Positions 7,668 to 17,332 are shown, counted from the first letter of the stretch. The stretch: DNA of 32,770 nt from DAINRZ01 sp964634885 (GCA_964634885.1 CAZWLN010000052.1:1-32770); one strand, 5' to 3'. A program made the numbers and translations. Notes: a model not told the origin generated them from the sequence alone.

Positions 7668-10070
7668 TTACTGTTTATAAATCTTTAAATTTGTCCCCGG
7701 ATAAACTTTGTCGCCCCTGATCTTTGATTTGTTCCAGTTAACAATGTCCTGTGCCCTGGTTTCATACTTCTGGGCAATTGTGGACAGTGACTCGTTCTCT
7801 CCTACACGGTGGATGACCAGTGTCTTGCCCTCACGTGTGGTCAGCACCAGGTCTGTCGTCAGCGAATTGAGGTCGCTGAAGTTGTTGTCTGCCGATGCGT
7901 AGAATGTCGGGTATGTGTTGTAATTCTTCCTGCTGTTCCGGGTGACAATCTTTATTACCTGCCCCTCGCTTACATTGGAGCTTTTCAGGTTGTTCAGCTG
8001 GACAATCTCCGAAGTTGTTACGTCGTAATAGTCGGCAATCTTGTCGAGGTTTTCGCCTTTGTCCACGACGTGCTTTACAATTCGCGGATTCTCCAATTTC
8101 TCGAAGTGGTACCTCTTGGAACTCGGATCGTTGGAAACAGGTACCTTCAACTTCGTTGCCGAGGGCAGTTTGTCGTCTTCGTACGACAGGCCGTTGAGGT
8201 ACCTTAAGTCCGTCAGCCTGACGTTGTATTTCTGGGAAATGCTGTAAACTGTTTCGCCGCCGTTTACAATATGTGTAACATAGCTGATGTTCGAGCGCGA
8301 TTTTGCGAATGCTTTGTCAACGATGTCGTCGGTTTCGTCGATGAGGTTCTTGTCCACAGGAACAAGGATAGGTGTGCCCGGCTTCAGTTTGAAACTGCTG
8401 TTCTGGCCGTTAACCGACAACAATTCCGCATAGGAAATGCCGTAGAGGTCGGCAACGGACTTGAGCGTCTCGGTTTTATCGAGATTGTGTATCAGCCAGG
8501 GGCGTTTCTCCTGCTCTGAGAGGTTATTGTAATTCCTTACGAAAAGGTCCCTGCTGCCCTGGGGTATTCTCAGCCTGTACTCAGCAACACCCGGAGGAGT
8601 ATATCCTTTTAATATTTCCGGATTGAGTTCCTGTATCTTCTCAATGCTTGTGTTGGCACAGTAAGCGGCTGCTTTCAGGCTGACGGGCTCTTTGAGTGTT
8701 ACCGCGTCGAAAGCCAGCTCCGGTTCCGGATCGATCTCATTGGGATAGAATCCGTATTTCACGGGTTCCATTACTATCTTAGCCACAGCAATGAACAGAG
8801 GCACATGGTTCCTGGTCTGCTTCGGCAGGAATTCGCGTATGTCCCAGAAAGAGGGATTGGGTTTGTCGGAGCGTTTGAGCGCTCTTTTAACACATCCCAC
8901 TCCGCAGTTGTATGCAGCAATTGCCAGGTGCCAGTCCTCGAACTCGTAGAACAGGTCTTTATAGTGCTTCATGGCGGCGGCGGTCGATTTCTCGAAGTCC
9001 CTGCGCTCGTCTAACCAGGGAGACTTCGGATTGTTCAGTCCGTACATCTGGCCTGTGCTTAGCATGAACTGCCACATTCCGACGGCGTCGGCAGTGGAAA
9101 CAATGTCCGCTTTCATGCCGCTTTCGATGATGGAACTATATATGATGGCCTCGGGAACACCTTCTTCTTTGGCAAATTTCTTAAACATCGGGAACCACTT
9201 GCCGCCTCTTTCGAGCCATGTTTTCATCCATCGCCTGCCGGTCTCTTTTGTCAGGAAATCGATGCTTTTCTGGATGAATTCATTGTCGGGCAGGGGGACG
9301 CTGTCTAATTTCTGCTGCAATGTCAGTTGAGGCATTGTGTCTGTTTCGGGGGCAGTTTCTCTTTCGGCTGTCCGGATGGTGTCGGCCTTTGCTTGTACCT
9401 GTCTCCCGGCGATGGCTTCGTTTTTCCTTGCCGGTTCACTGCTATTGAGGGCCTTTAGAGAATCCTGCCTGTACCTTTCGATAATGGAACCGAGTATTTC
9501 GGAGTTGCTCTGGGCAGGGCGGACACTGTCGCGCCTGACGACCGGCTGCTGCGGTGTCTGCTGTTGCGGCACTTTAATTGCAACGGTAGATTCGGGCGCT
9601 GTCTTTTTCGGCGCCGATTTCCCGAGATCGGGGAAATATTTGTTTCTGTAAATGGCGACAATGGACTTATTGTCAAGTTTGTCTGCCTTTTTAATATAGT
9701 TGTTGTAGTCGGTAAGGATGGACTGGACCAGTTCCAGGAAGCCGTCGTATGTGTCGATGCCTGGAAATTCGGCCAGGATGTTGAGGTTCTTCAGTGCGTC
9801 TTCGAAATATTTCGCAGCGTTTTCCTTTTCGTTCCTGTCCACCAGAATCATGGCCCTGAGGTATTTCTGTCGCGATTTTTCAATAGTTGGCTCAATTACA
9901 TCTTTGAAAATGGAGTCGTTTTCGTTGCAACAGGTATCCTTGCGTATCCCGTTCGGCCTGCCCTGTGACCAGGCAGTGCTGCCGTTGTCGAAAACGATAT
10001 ATAGCAAAAGGACAAAAAACAGTCCGAATGTCCTTGTCATTATCTTTATCATATTAGCGGAGTATCCCAT
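7668..10070 (-). CDS. membrane-bound lytic murein transglycosylase with four LysM domains (MltD-like)
   Basis: The enzyme cleaves the MurNAc-GlcNAc bond of peptidoglycan to give 1,6-anhydro ends in the periplasm. An N-terminal hydrophobic segment (about residues 13-28) serves as signal or anchor. A helical, proline/glutamine-rich linker follows to about 260. The SLT catalytic domain spans about 285-435, with the catalytic Glu in YSSIIESGM (about 316), GMWQFM and the IAAYNCG motif. Four LysM peptidoglycan-binding repeats lie near 525-572, 598-645, 665-711 and 752-798; the last ends the protein. The ATG at 10070 has AAGG 6 bases upstream; a TTG directly before it and an ATG at 10052 are alternatives. 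It is the first gene of the unit ending in tRNA-Arg. MltD of proteobacteria is shorter with fewer LysM copies. Confidence 0.93.
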   Translation of the reverse strand: MGYSANMIKIMTRTFGLFFVLLLYIVFDNGSTAWSQGRPNGIRKDTCCNENDSIFKDVIEPTIEKSRQKYLRAMILVDRNEKENAAKYFEDALKNLNILAEFPGIDTYDGFLELVQSILTDYNNYIKKADKLDNKSIVAIYRNKYFPDLGKSAPKKTAPESTVAIKVPQQQTPQQPVVRRDSVRPAQSNSEILGSIIERYRQDSLKALNSSEPARKNEAIAGRQVQAKADTIRTAERETAPETDTMPQLTLQQKLDSVPLPDNEFIQKSIDFLTKETGRRWMKTWLERGGKWFPMFKKFAKEEGVPEAIIYSSIIESGMKADIVSTADAVGMWQFMLSTGQMYGLNNPKSPWLDERRDFEKSTAAAMKHYKDLFYEFEDWHLAIAAYNCGVGCVKRALKRSDKPNPSFWDIREFLPKQTRNHVPLFIAVAKIVMEPVKYGFYPNEIDPEPELAFDAVTLKEPVSLKAAAYCANTSIEKIQELNPEILKGYTPPGVAEYRLRIPQGSRDLFVRNYNNLSEQEKRPWLIHNLDKTETLKSVADLYGISYAELLSVNGQNSSFKLKPGTPILVPVDKNLIDETDDIVDKAFAKSRSNISYVTHIVNGGETVYSISQKYNVRLTDLRYLNGLSYEDDKLPSATKLKVPVSNDPSSKRYHFEKLENPRIVKHVVDKGENLDKIADYYDVTTSEIVQLNNLKSSNVSEGQVIKIVTRNSRKNYNTYPTFYASADNNFSDLNSLTTDLVLTTREGKTLVIHRVGENESLSTIAQKYETRAQDIVNWNKSKIRGDKVYPGTNLKIYKQ

Positions 10071-10073
10071 CAA

Positions 10074-10660
10074 TTACCTTAATTATCAAACATTTACCAA
10101 GCTATTTTTCCAGAGCATTCCAATCATTTATCAAAATTTCATTTTCCCCAAATTTTAATAATAATGATTTTTAACGTAAATATCAAATCTATATTTACTT
10201 TAGAATAAATTAACAATTAATAATTATGCCATTTTTTTCCAATTCAGACCGGTGTTTTTGTCAATCCAGATTTTTTTAGAGAAACACCTTGGCAAAAACG
10301 ATGAAGAAATATTTCTGAAATATTGAATACACCAATTCACACTTGCTGCCCACTGATTCTTTTGGTTACAACGGTACAATGCCTGCGCCGTCGGAAAACT
10401 GCCCAATAATCTGCCTGGCCGGCAATAATTATTCATTTTTATACATTTTTTCAATTTTTTATTTTTTTTCTCTTATCACCGAATTTTTCCGTCTGTCCCT
10501 ATAAATAATCGGAAATATTTTACTAATAATATATTTTTCAGTAACATATCGCTTGTATAGCTACAATGGCTGCAAACACAAGAATGAAGACAACCATGTT
10601 GGTATAATAATTGCTTACATCGGGGTAAAAGTTGTAAGAATATTTGGTAATTGAAGGTTT
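10074..10660. other. 587-base divergent AT-rich spacer
   Basis: This spacer separates the transglycosylase (minus) from the LRR gene (plus), so promoters for both must lie here. I could not find a convincing TTTG-N19-TAnnTTTG pair for either; AATATTTG at about 10639 is one base off the -7 element for the plus strand. A 76-codon frame (10224-10454, minus) has no ribosome binding site and no recognisable domain, so I do not call it. No RNA gene is recognised. Confidence 0.5.
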
Positions 10661-11956
10661 ATGAGGGTAAAAACCCCTGCGAAATACAGATGGAAAATGT
10701 ACCTGGTAATCGGGCTGGCTCTGCTTTGTGGCAATTACGCCCAGAACGCACCACCCGGAAACGTGCAGAAACGGCCGCCAAGGACTGCCCCACGTCCGGT
10801 TGTAACCGAAGAAGAAGTATTGCCTTCAAAACTCAGCTACACCGACAAGAACCTGAGCCAATTGCCGGAGGAAGTATTCGAGAACGTAAACCTGACCGAT
10901 CTGGACCTGAGTTTCAACCGTTTCAGGTCTTTTCCCGAAGACCTTACGAAGATGAATAGCCTTCAGAAGCTGAATTTCAGCAGGAATTACCTCAGCAGCG
11001 TCCCGCCTGCCGTCGCCAGGCTTTCTAAGCTGACTAATCTCAACCTGGAAAAAAACCTCCTGACGAGGCTGCCAGACAGAATTGGTGAGCTGAGAAAACT
11101 GAAGGTGCTGAATGTAGCTGATAACTCCATCGATACGCTCAGCGACTCGATCGTGAACATGAGCGCACTGAACCACCTGAATCTGTCCACCAACAACATA
11201 CACACGCTTCCGGACAACATCGGCAAGCTCGCCGAACTGAGGATACTGAAAGTCTCGGGCAACAAACTCGACTCTTTGCCGGAGTCCGTCGGCCTGCTCA
11301 GGAACCTTCTCACACTGGCAGCCAGCGACAACAAACTCAGGAAGCTGCCGCCTTCTGTTTGCAATTTGCTGAAACTCAGGGAACTCGAATTGAACGGCAA
11401 CCAGATCGATTCACTACCTGACAGCTTATGCGAACTGAGGAACTTAGAAAAAATTGAAATCTATGAAAACCAGCTCGCGGCCTTACCCGACTGCATTGGC
11501 AGGCTGGAAAAACTCAACAGGCTCGACGTCTATGACAACAAGCTCAGGTCCCTGCCCGAAAGCTTCGGTAACTTAAACAGGCTCTTCAAACTTCGTCTCG
11601 ACTTCAACCAGATCGATTCGCTGCCGGAAAGCTTTTGCAAACTGACGAACCTCTATGAGCTGTGGCTTACCAACAACCAGCTGACGAAATTGCCCGACAG
11701 CATCGGCGCGCTTTCGAACCTCAGGATACTACACCTGTGGGCAAATAAACTCGTCACTCTGCCGGAAAGCATTGGAGACCTCGACAAACTCGAAGAACTG
11801 TACTTAGGCGATAATATTATATCTAAGCTTCCCGAATCCATTGGGAAACTCAAACAATTGAGAAAACTCGACATCAGCGGTAACAATCTTTCGAAGCAGG
11901 ATAAGGCCCACTTGAAGGAATTGTTGCCCGATACCGAAATTATTTGGCAGGAGTAA
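10661..11956 (+). CDS. exported leucine-rich-repeat protein (15 uniform 23-residue repeats)
   Basis: After a basic N terminus and a hydrophobic segment (MYLVIGLALLCGNYAQ, about residues 13-28) that looks like a signal peptide, and a short Pro-rich linker, residues 68-412 consist of 15 repeats, each exactly 23 residues. The pattern is LPxxIGxLxxLxxLxLxxNxL, as in the Ras-suppressor/Scribble type of bacterial LRR protein, followed by a 19-residue cap ending IIWQE. Such arrays form a curved protein-binding solenoid; no catalytic domain is attached. The cysteine near residue 23 is not in a good lipobox, so secretion to the periplasm or surface is likelier than lipidation. The start is uncertain: the ATG at 10661 has AAGG close by, and 10697 would also give a signal peptide. 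pdxA begins 9 bases downstream. Confidence 0.88.
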   Translation: MRVKTPAKYRWKMYLVIGLALLCGNYAQNAPPGNVQKRPPRTAPRPVVTEEEVLPSKLSYTDKNLSQLPEEVFENVNLTDLDLSFNRFRSFPEDLTKMNSLQKLNFSRNYLSSVPPAVARLSKLTNLNLEKNLLTRLPDRIGELRKLKVLNVADNSIDTLSDSIVNMSALNHLNLSTNNIHTLPDNIGKLAELRILKVSGNKLDSLPESVGLLRNLLTLAASDNKLRKLPPSVCNLLKLRELELNGNQIDSLPDSLCELRNLEKIEIYENQLAALPDCIGRLEKLNRLDVYDNKLRSLPESFGNLNRLFKLRLDFNQIDSLPESFCKLTNLYELWLTNNQLTKLPDSIGALSNLRILHLWANKLVTLPESIGDLDKLEELYLGDNIISKLPESIGKLKQLRKLDISGNNLSKQDKAHLKELLPDTEIIWQE

Positions 11957-11965
11957 GCGGGAATT

Positions 11966-12955
11966 ATGAAGATCATTGCGACTATTGGCGATTGCAACGG
12001 CATAGGGCTTGAAGCCCTGGTTAAAGCTGCTAACAGCATTGCTGCGATCGACGGCACCATCGAACTGGCGCTGGCAGGCAACAGCACGACTGTCCGCGAA
12101 TACATCGGCCGTTGTGTCCTGCCCGCGGACGTGTCTGTCGAAAACGACATGATCATCACTCCCAAAGCAGCCATTCGTATCGTTGAGTGCGGCAGCTATA
12201 GCAAAGTACGCTTCGGAACGGAATCGGCCGACGCCGGCAGGCTGGCAGTAGAATCCATCGGCACTGCCCACCGGCTCGTCAGCGAAGGAGAATACGAGGC
12301 AATGGTTACAATGCCCATCTCTAAGTATGCCATCCACCTTTCCGGTTCTACTTTCCCGGGCCATACTGAGATGCTGTCGTTCCTTTCCGGTTCAGTGGAA
12401 CCATTGATGATACTCTTCTCGGGAGATTTCAGGGTTGCCCTCGTTACGGTCCATATACCGATTGCAGAAGTACCCCGTACCATCGGCAAAGATCTGATCT
12501 GCCGCAAAGCCAGGCTGTTCAACGGCAGCCTGATGAATGACTTTTCGGTTGCAAGGCCCCGGATTGCAGTATTAGGCCTGAATCCCCATGCCGGAGAAAA
12601 CGGCGGGATAGGCAAAGAAGAACTGGACACCGTCAATCCCGCACTTGCAGAACTGCACGGTGAAAACATCGATGTACAGGGCCCCTTCCCTGCCGACGGA
12701 TTCTTTGCACACAGGTCACATGAGCATTACGACGGAGTCCTCGCCATGTATCACGACCAGGGGCTGATTGCACTGAAACTGCTGGCACAGGGCGGCGTCA
12801 ACTATACGGCAGGCCTGCCGGTAGTACGTACATCGCCGGACCACGGCACGGCTTTCCTGATTGCAGGCAAAGGGGTTGCAGACATCAGCAGTACCGTCAA
12901 CGCGGTGCTGAGCGCTAAAACTATTGTCGAATCGCGCAAAAGGGCATCATTATGA
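11966..12955 (+). CDS. pdxA: 4-hydroxythreonine-4-phosphate dehydrogenase PdxA
   Basis: PdxA oxidises 4-phosphohydroxy-L-threonine to 3-amino-2-oxopropyl phosphate, a step of DXP-dependent pyridoxal phosphate synthesis. Length (329) and motifs fit: IGDCNGIGLE at the N terminus (variant of GDPAGIGPE), FPGHTEMLS, the metal ligands His163 (TVHIPI), His208 (LGLNPHAGENGG) and His263 (MYHDQG), and the C-terminal SPDHGTA and AGKG. The three histidines have the same spacing as His166, 211 and 266 of the E. coli enzyme. It starts 9 bases after the LRR gene and its TGA overlaps the ATG of the next gene (ATGA), so translation is probably coupled. No other vitamin B6 gene is in the window. Confidence 0.96.
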   Translation: MKIIATIGDCNGIGLEALVKAANSIAAIDGTIELALAGNSTTVREYIGRCVLPADVSVENDMIITPKAAIRIVECGSYSKVRFGTESADAGRLAVESIGTAHRLVSEGEYEAMVTMPISKYAIHLSGSTFPGHTEMLSFLSGSVEPLMILFSGDFRVALVTVHIPIAEVPRTIGKDLICRKARLFNGSLMNDFSVARPRIAVLGLNPHAGENGGIGKEELDTVNPALAELHGENIDVQGPFPADGFFAHRSHEHYDGVLAMYHDQGLIALKLLAQGGVNYTAGLPVVRTSPDHGTAFLIAGKGVADISSTVNAVLSAKTIVESRKRASL

Positions 12956-13431
12956 TTAGGAAATATTTTTATCCGATTAGGGCAGGGCTGATGACTCATG
13001 TACAAATGATCCTTGCGGCCTGTTTCGCCATACTGTCAATAATAATTGTCATCACCGGCTGCTCGGTGTACAGATCGCCGGTGGAATTGAGCCCAACAGG
13101 CATCAAAGCGGTCGAAGTGTTCGAAACCAAAACCAAACGGCAGTTGAGGCTGATTGTAAACAAGGACTCAATCGACACTTTCATCAAATTAATGAACTAC
13201 AACGAGAATACCGACCTATATATAGATTCGGCCTATAAACTCCTCCTGATCAAAGAGGTGAAAGAAGGAGCTCCCGGTGATACCACGTATATTATGCTTT
13301 CAGCCCGGGGTACAACATTCAGCCTGCTGAACATCAGGAAGAATCCGTACGGCAAAGTACAAAGTAAGCAGATCGAGACTTTCAGGCTTACAAGATCAAT
13401 TAACGATTTTTTATTTGAGGTATTAAAATAG
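12952..13431 (+). CDS. small lipoprotein of unknown function
   Basis: The 159-residue product has a membrane-spanning signal sequence ending in the lipobox ITGC (Cys37 from the first ATG), so it should be lipid-anchored and face the periplasm or surface. Two later ATGs (12991 and 13006) would give a signal peptide of more usual length; the first is listed because its ATGA overlaps the pdxA stop. The mature part (about 120 residues) is rich in strands with KAVEVFETKTKRQLRLIVNK and TTYIMLSARGTTFSLLNI. I recognise no family. It abuts the histidine kinase gene with no gap (TAGATG), so a role linked to that sensor, for example as a ligand-binding or accessory lipoprotein, is possible but is only inference from position. 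Confidence 0.8.
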   Translation: MIRKYFYPIRAGLMTHVQMILAACFAILSIIIVITGCSVYRSPVELSPTGIKAVEVFETKTKRQLRLIVNKDSIDTFIKLMNYNENTDLYIDSAYKLLLIKEVKEGAPGDTTYIMLSARGTTFSLLNIRKNPYGKVQSKQIETFRLTRSINDFLFEVLK

Positions 13432-16400
13432 ATGAAAGTTATGTTACGAAAAAGAACAATGTTCCGGCTTCTGCGGAACCTGGCAATTGCAACGGCTATC
13501 GTTGCCGGCAGTACCCTGCCCGGCTTGTGCAACGTCGAAACAGCCGCCCCGGCAATGTACTACCCTGTAACACAGGCAATTACAGCCTTTGCCGGAACCG
13601 GCGACAACGGCAGCCAGGACTCCATGATGGTACAGGTAATCGTCGCTGTCATCCTGATAATGGCGCTGATAATAATACTTGGTTTCCTGTTCCGCAGCAA
13701 CAAGATTGTCAAGCAAAAAAGCGACCAGTTGAAAAGGATTACAGACAACATCAACGAGGGCTTGCTTGTACTCGACCTGAAAGGCACAATTAAATTTGCC
13801 AATCCCGTTGCCGTAAACATACTCGATTACAGGTTCGAACAAATCGTAACCCATGATTACAGGCGGATATTCGATCTGAAGACCGGCGACCTCGTTTTCA
13901 GGAACGTTGACTGCCCCATCAACAAGGCCCTTTCAGACGGCAATCCGGCAGTTTACAATAACCTGACGATACAAACCAAGGTCGGAAGGCAGGTACAAGT
14001 CGATCTGGTAATCAACCCACTGCTGAGACGAAAGTCTGAAATCATAGGCATACTTGTCATCATCAGGGACCTGACCGACAGCATACTGGCCGAAAAGAAC
14101 ATTTCACACTGGAAACGGCGCTATGAATTTGTTTCCACTGCCGCTAACCAGATCATCTATGAGCATTATCTCGACGACAACACAATCAAATGGAGCCGAA
14201 GCATCGAGAAAGTCCTCGGGTACAATACCGCAGAACTCGCCGGAGGCTACGACCAATGGAAAGAAAAGATACATCCGGACGACAGGGAGGCCGCCGTTAC
14301 GGCTTCGGAAACTTCCAGGCTTAACAATACGCCTATGGAAACCGAATACAGATTCAGGAAAAAGAACGGCGATTACATCGTCATCAAGGAAAAAGGCGCT
14401 TACATCACCGACGACAGCGGAAAACCGGTGAGGATGCTCGGTGTGATGCAGGACATTACGAAACAGAAACAGGACGAAGAGGAAATACTGAAATTCAAAG
14501 TCATCTCGGACAATGCCAACTATGGTGCAGCCATACTCGACTTCAACTGGGACATCAGGTATATTAACAAATATTTCGCATCGATACACGGTTACAAACC
14601 CGATGAGCTCATCGGCAGAAATATATCCCTGCTGCACAACGAAGAGCAGATGGAACACATACTTAACATCAAATCGGTAGTAAAGGTAAAGGACCAGCTC
14701 ATTGCCGAAGAAGTGTGGCACCACAGGAAAGACGGCTCAGTTTTCCCCATGCTTGTCAATTTCCAGAAGATCAGGGACCGGAAAGACAAGCCTCTGTTCG
14801 TTACTCTTACGGCTTTGGACATTACCGACAGAAAAGAATTCATCAAACTGATCGAGGAAGTGAACAAGAGGTTCAAGACTCTTGTTACCAACGTACCCGG
14901 AGCTGTGTACCGCAGGCTGCCCGATTCCAACTGGACAATAAAATTCATCAGCGACGAGGTTTTCGTAATTGCAGGTTACAATCCCGACGAATTTCTCGAC
15001 AACAAACAAAGATCCTATTCCAGCATAATCTATTTCAACGACAGGGCCGCCATCGGTCAGGAGACTTATGTGTCCCTGCGAGAAAAACGCAATTATAACG
15101 TAGAATACAGGATACATCACAAAGACGGCAGCGTCCGCTGGGTAAACGAACGCGGAAGAGGCATCTACGACGACGAAGGCAATGTACTCTACTGCGACGG
15201 CGTCATCATCGACATCACCGAAAGGAAGAAGGCAGAAGAAGACCTGAAAGAAAGCGAAGAACGCCTCAAGATGAAGCTCGAGTACATACTGTCGCCGGAC
15301 ATCGACGTCGGCGAATTTGAAATCGAAGATATTATCGACGGCGAAAAACTCCAGAGAATACAAGAAGACTTCGCCGCCGCCAACGTCATCAGCTCCGTCA
15401 TCATCGACGCAAAAGGTGAACTGGTTACCAATCCAAGCCACTTCTCCGAAATGGACAAACTTATCCTCATCTCGATGGAAGGCAAGAGGATATGCTATTT
15501 ACATGAAGAAACACTGACCGAAGAAAAGGACAAAGTACTGAAGCCGGTCTTCAACAGGTGCATCGATGGCAGGATGCTCACTGCGGGCGTACCGATCATC
15601 GTCGCCGGCAATTACATTGCCGACTGGTTCATTGGGCCCTGTAAAACGGCAGAGGCAAGCGACGATGAACTCCTCCAATTTGCCGATACGATACAGGTTG
15701 ACTCAGGGAAATTCCTTGCAGCCTTCAGGTCGATGCCTGTCGTTACCGAAGAAAGGTTCGTAACGATTGCAGAATTGTTGCTGCACGTGGCACAGGAACT
15801 CTCAGCCCTGGGCTACAACAACATTAAACTGGCAAAAGAAATTACCGTCAGGAAAGAGTTCGAAGAACAATTAAGGAAGTCCGAGCAGGAACTTAGAGAT
15901 TCCAACACCTCAAAAGATAAATTCCTGTCGATCATCGCCCATGACCTGAAAAGCCCACTGGCAGCGCTCAGGAGTATGCTCGACCTGTTGAACGCCAACC
16001 TCTCCGATTTCACCGAAGAAGACATCAAGGAAATCATCGGGGAAATGGACAATTCGGCAAAGAATGTCTATGAACTGCTTGAAGACCTGCTTAGCTGGTC
16101 GAGGGCACAAACAGGCAAAATCCAGTTCAATCCGGACAACATCGACATAAAAATGATTGTAAACAACAACCTGAGCCTGATGAAACACAATGCAGACAAG
16201 AAAAACATCCATCTCTATGCATCTGTCCCGGCCAGCATCATCTGCTATGCCGACGCGAACATGGTCTCGACGGTAATCAGGAACCTTGTCTCCAATGCCG
16301 TAAAATTCACTTTCTCCGGCGGCGAGATCAGGGTATCAGTCATCGAAAGCGACTCCTTCGTCGAAGTGTCCGTTTCAGACACGGGCATCGGCATGTCCCA

Positions 16401-16599
16401 GGAGAATATCGAAAAACTCTTCAGGCTCGATACACACGTAACGACACTTGGTACCTCACAGGAGAAGGGAACGGGCTTAGGCCTCATACTCTGCAAAGAA
16501 TTCGTGGAAAACAACGACGGTAGGATTTGGGTGGAAAGCGAACAGGGTAAAGGAAGCAGTTTTAAATTTACATTGCCGAAAGCTAATTTGAATATATAA
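13432..16599 (+). CDS. multi-PAS sensor histidine kinase with PocR-like domain
   Basis: This 1055-residue membrane kinase has an N-terminal signal-like helix (about 12-33), a short extracytoplasmic stretch and a second helix (about 65-88), so almost all of it is cytoplasmic. Four PAS domains follow: about 101-215, 229-345 (with HPDDRE), 354-466 and 478-597 (with YRIHHKDGSVRWV). Residues about 615-800 resemble the PocR sensory domain (IQEDFAAANVISSVIID, DGRMLTAGVPI). The core is complete: H box IIAHDLKSPL (His837), N box NLVSNAVKF, G1 DTGIGM and G2 GTGLGL. No receiver domain is fused and no response regulator is adjacent. The start follows the preceding stop directly; ATGs at 13441 and 13459 are alternatives. 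The stimulus is unknown. The kinase assignment is certain; the PocR call is moderate because of low motif conservation. Confidence 0.93.
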   Translation: MKVMLRKRTMFRLLRNLAIATAIVAGSTLPGLCNVETAAPAMYYPVTQAITAFAGTGDNGSQDSMMVQVIVAVILIMALIIILGFLFRSNKIVKQKSDQLKRITDNINEGLLVLDLKGTIKFANPVAVNILDYRFEQIVTHDYRRIFDLKTGDLVFRNVDCPINKALSDGNPAVYNNLTIQTKVGRQVQVDLVINPLLRRKSEIIGILVIIRDLTDSILAEKNISHWKRRYEFVSTAANQIIYEHYLDDNTIKWSRSIEKVLGYNTAELAGGYDQWKEKIHPDDREAAVTASETSRLNNTPMETEYRFRKKNGDYIVIKEKGAYITDDSGKPVRMLGVMQDITKQKQDEEEILKFKVISDNANYGAAILDFNWDIRYINKYFASIHGYKPDELIGRNISLLHNEEQMEHILNIKSVVKVKDQLIAEEVWHHRKDGSVFPMLVNFQKIRDRKDKPLFVTLTALDITDRKEFIKLIEEVNKRFKTLVTNVPGAVYRRLPDSNWTIKFISDEVFVIAGYNPDEFLDNKQRSYSSIIYFNDRAAIGQETYVSLREKRNYNVEYRIHHKDGSVRWVNERGRGIYDDEGNVLYCDGVIIDITERKKAEEDLKESEERLKMKLEYILSPDIDVGEFEIEDIIDGEKLQRIQEDFAAANVISSVIIDAKGELVTNPSHFSEMDKLILISMEGKRICYLHEETLTEEKDKVLKPVFNRCIDGRMLTAGVPIIVAGNYIADWFIGPCKTAEASDDELLQFADTIQVDSGKFLAAFRSMPVVTEERFVTIAELLLHVAQELSALGYNNIKLAKEITVRKEFEEQLRKSEQELRDSNTSKDKFLSIIAHDLKSPLAALRSMLDLLNANLSDFTEEDIKEIIGEMDNSAKNVYELLEDLLSWSRAQTGKIQFNPDNIDIKMIVNNNLSLMKHNADKKNIHLYASVPASIICYADANMVSTVIRNLVSNAVKFTFSGGEIRVSVIESDSFVEVSVSDTGIGMSQENIEKLFRLDTHVTTLGTSQEKGTGLGLILCKEFVENNDGRIWVESEQGKGSSFKFTLPKANLNI

Positions 16600-16639
16600 T
16601 ACGTCATAATACTTTTTTATAATTATAAGATAGAGAATT

Positions 16640-17332
16640 ATGAAAAAGTATTTGTACTCAGCATTTTTGTTCTTTGTCCTGGCACCCTGCCTTCAGGCAC
16701 AGCAAACCGGAACGTCCGTCGTGACCAGGGAAGACTCCCTGTCCTACGCCGTTGGTTTTAACCTCGGAATGGACGTCAGGAACAACAGATATACTTTCAA
16801 TATGGAACTCCTCGTGAAAGGTTTCCAGGACGCCTATAAGGGATTGCCGCCCACGGTCAACAGCCTGGCAATCCGCTCCCTGCTCCTGAACCTACAGTCC
16901 GAACTGCAGAAGATATACGACGAAGAGATGAAACTCTCTCTCGAGGCGAGGCAGAAACTCAATCCCACATTCCTCGGAGAAAACGGCAAAAAGCCTGGCG
17001 TGGTTACCACACCTTCCGGCCTTCAGTATAAAATAATCCGTAAAGGCGAAGGCAGGACCCCGGTACAGACAGACAAAGTGTCGGTCCACTACAAAGGGTA
17101 CTTCGTGGACGGCAAAGTGTTCGACAGCTCCTACGACAGGGGTATTGCCAATGAGTTCACCGTAAGAAATGTCATCCGCGGCTGGATTGAAGCCCTGACG
17201 ATGATGCCCGAAGGGTCCAAGTGGGTTCTGTACGTACCCCCGTCCCTCGGTTACAACGAAAAAAATAAACCTCAGAATTTAAATTTGGACGATGTATTAA
17301 TTTTTGAAGTTGAACTCCTAAAAGTTTATTAA
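16640..17332 (+). CDS. periplasmic FKBP-type peptidyl-prolyl isomerase
   Basis: A 230-residue protein with a signal peptide (cleavage likely after LQA, residue 20), an N-terminal helical dimerisation region like that of Mip/FkpA (SLSYAVGFNLGMDVR to about 110) and a C-terminal FKBP domain from about 118 (GLQYKIIRKGEG, VSVHYKGYFVDGKVFDSS, VIRGWIEAL, LIFEVELL). It should assist folding of exported proteins by proline isomerisation. Some FKBP active-site positions differ from the next gene: the GYG/AYGE stretch is LGYNEKNKPQNLN here, so activity may be reduced. It is 40 bases after the kinase gene, in an AT-rich gap, and 61 bases before a paralog. Confidence 0.93.
   Translation: MKKYLYSAFLFFVLAPCLQAQQTGTSVVTREDSLSYAVGFNLGMDVRNNRYTFNMELLVKGFQDAYKGLPPTVNSLAIRSLLLNLQSELQKIYDEEMKLSLEARQKLNPTFLGENGKKPGVVTTPSGLQYKIIRKGEGRTPVQTDKVSVHYKGYFVDGKVFDSSYDRGIANEFTVRNVIRGWIEALTMMPEGSKWVLYVPPSLGYNEKNKPQNLNLDDVLIFEVELLKVY

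Noticed and set aside
10224..10454. 76-codon minus-strand frame in the divergent spacer
   Set aside because: No ribosome binding site, odd composition rich in Trp and Cys, and no recognisable domain; it fits chance reading of spacer DNA. A short decayed gene cannot be excluded.
10538..10597. 19-residue hydrophobic peptide (MVVFILVFAAIVAIQAICY) on the minus strand
   Set aside because: It would form one membrane helix, but no ribosome binding site or promoter is seen and one so short could arise by chance.
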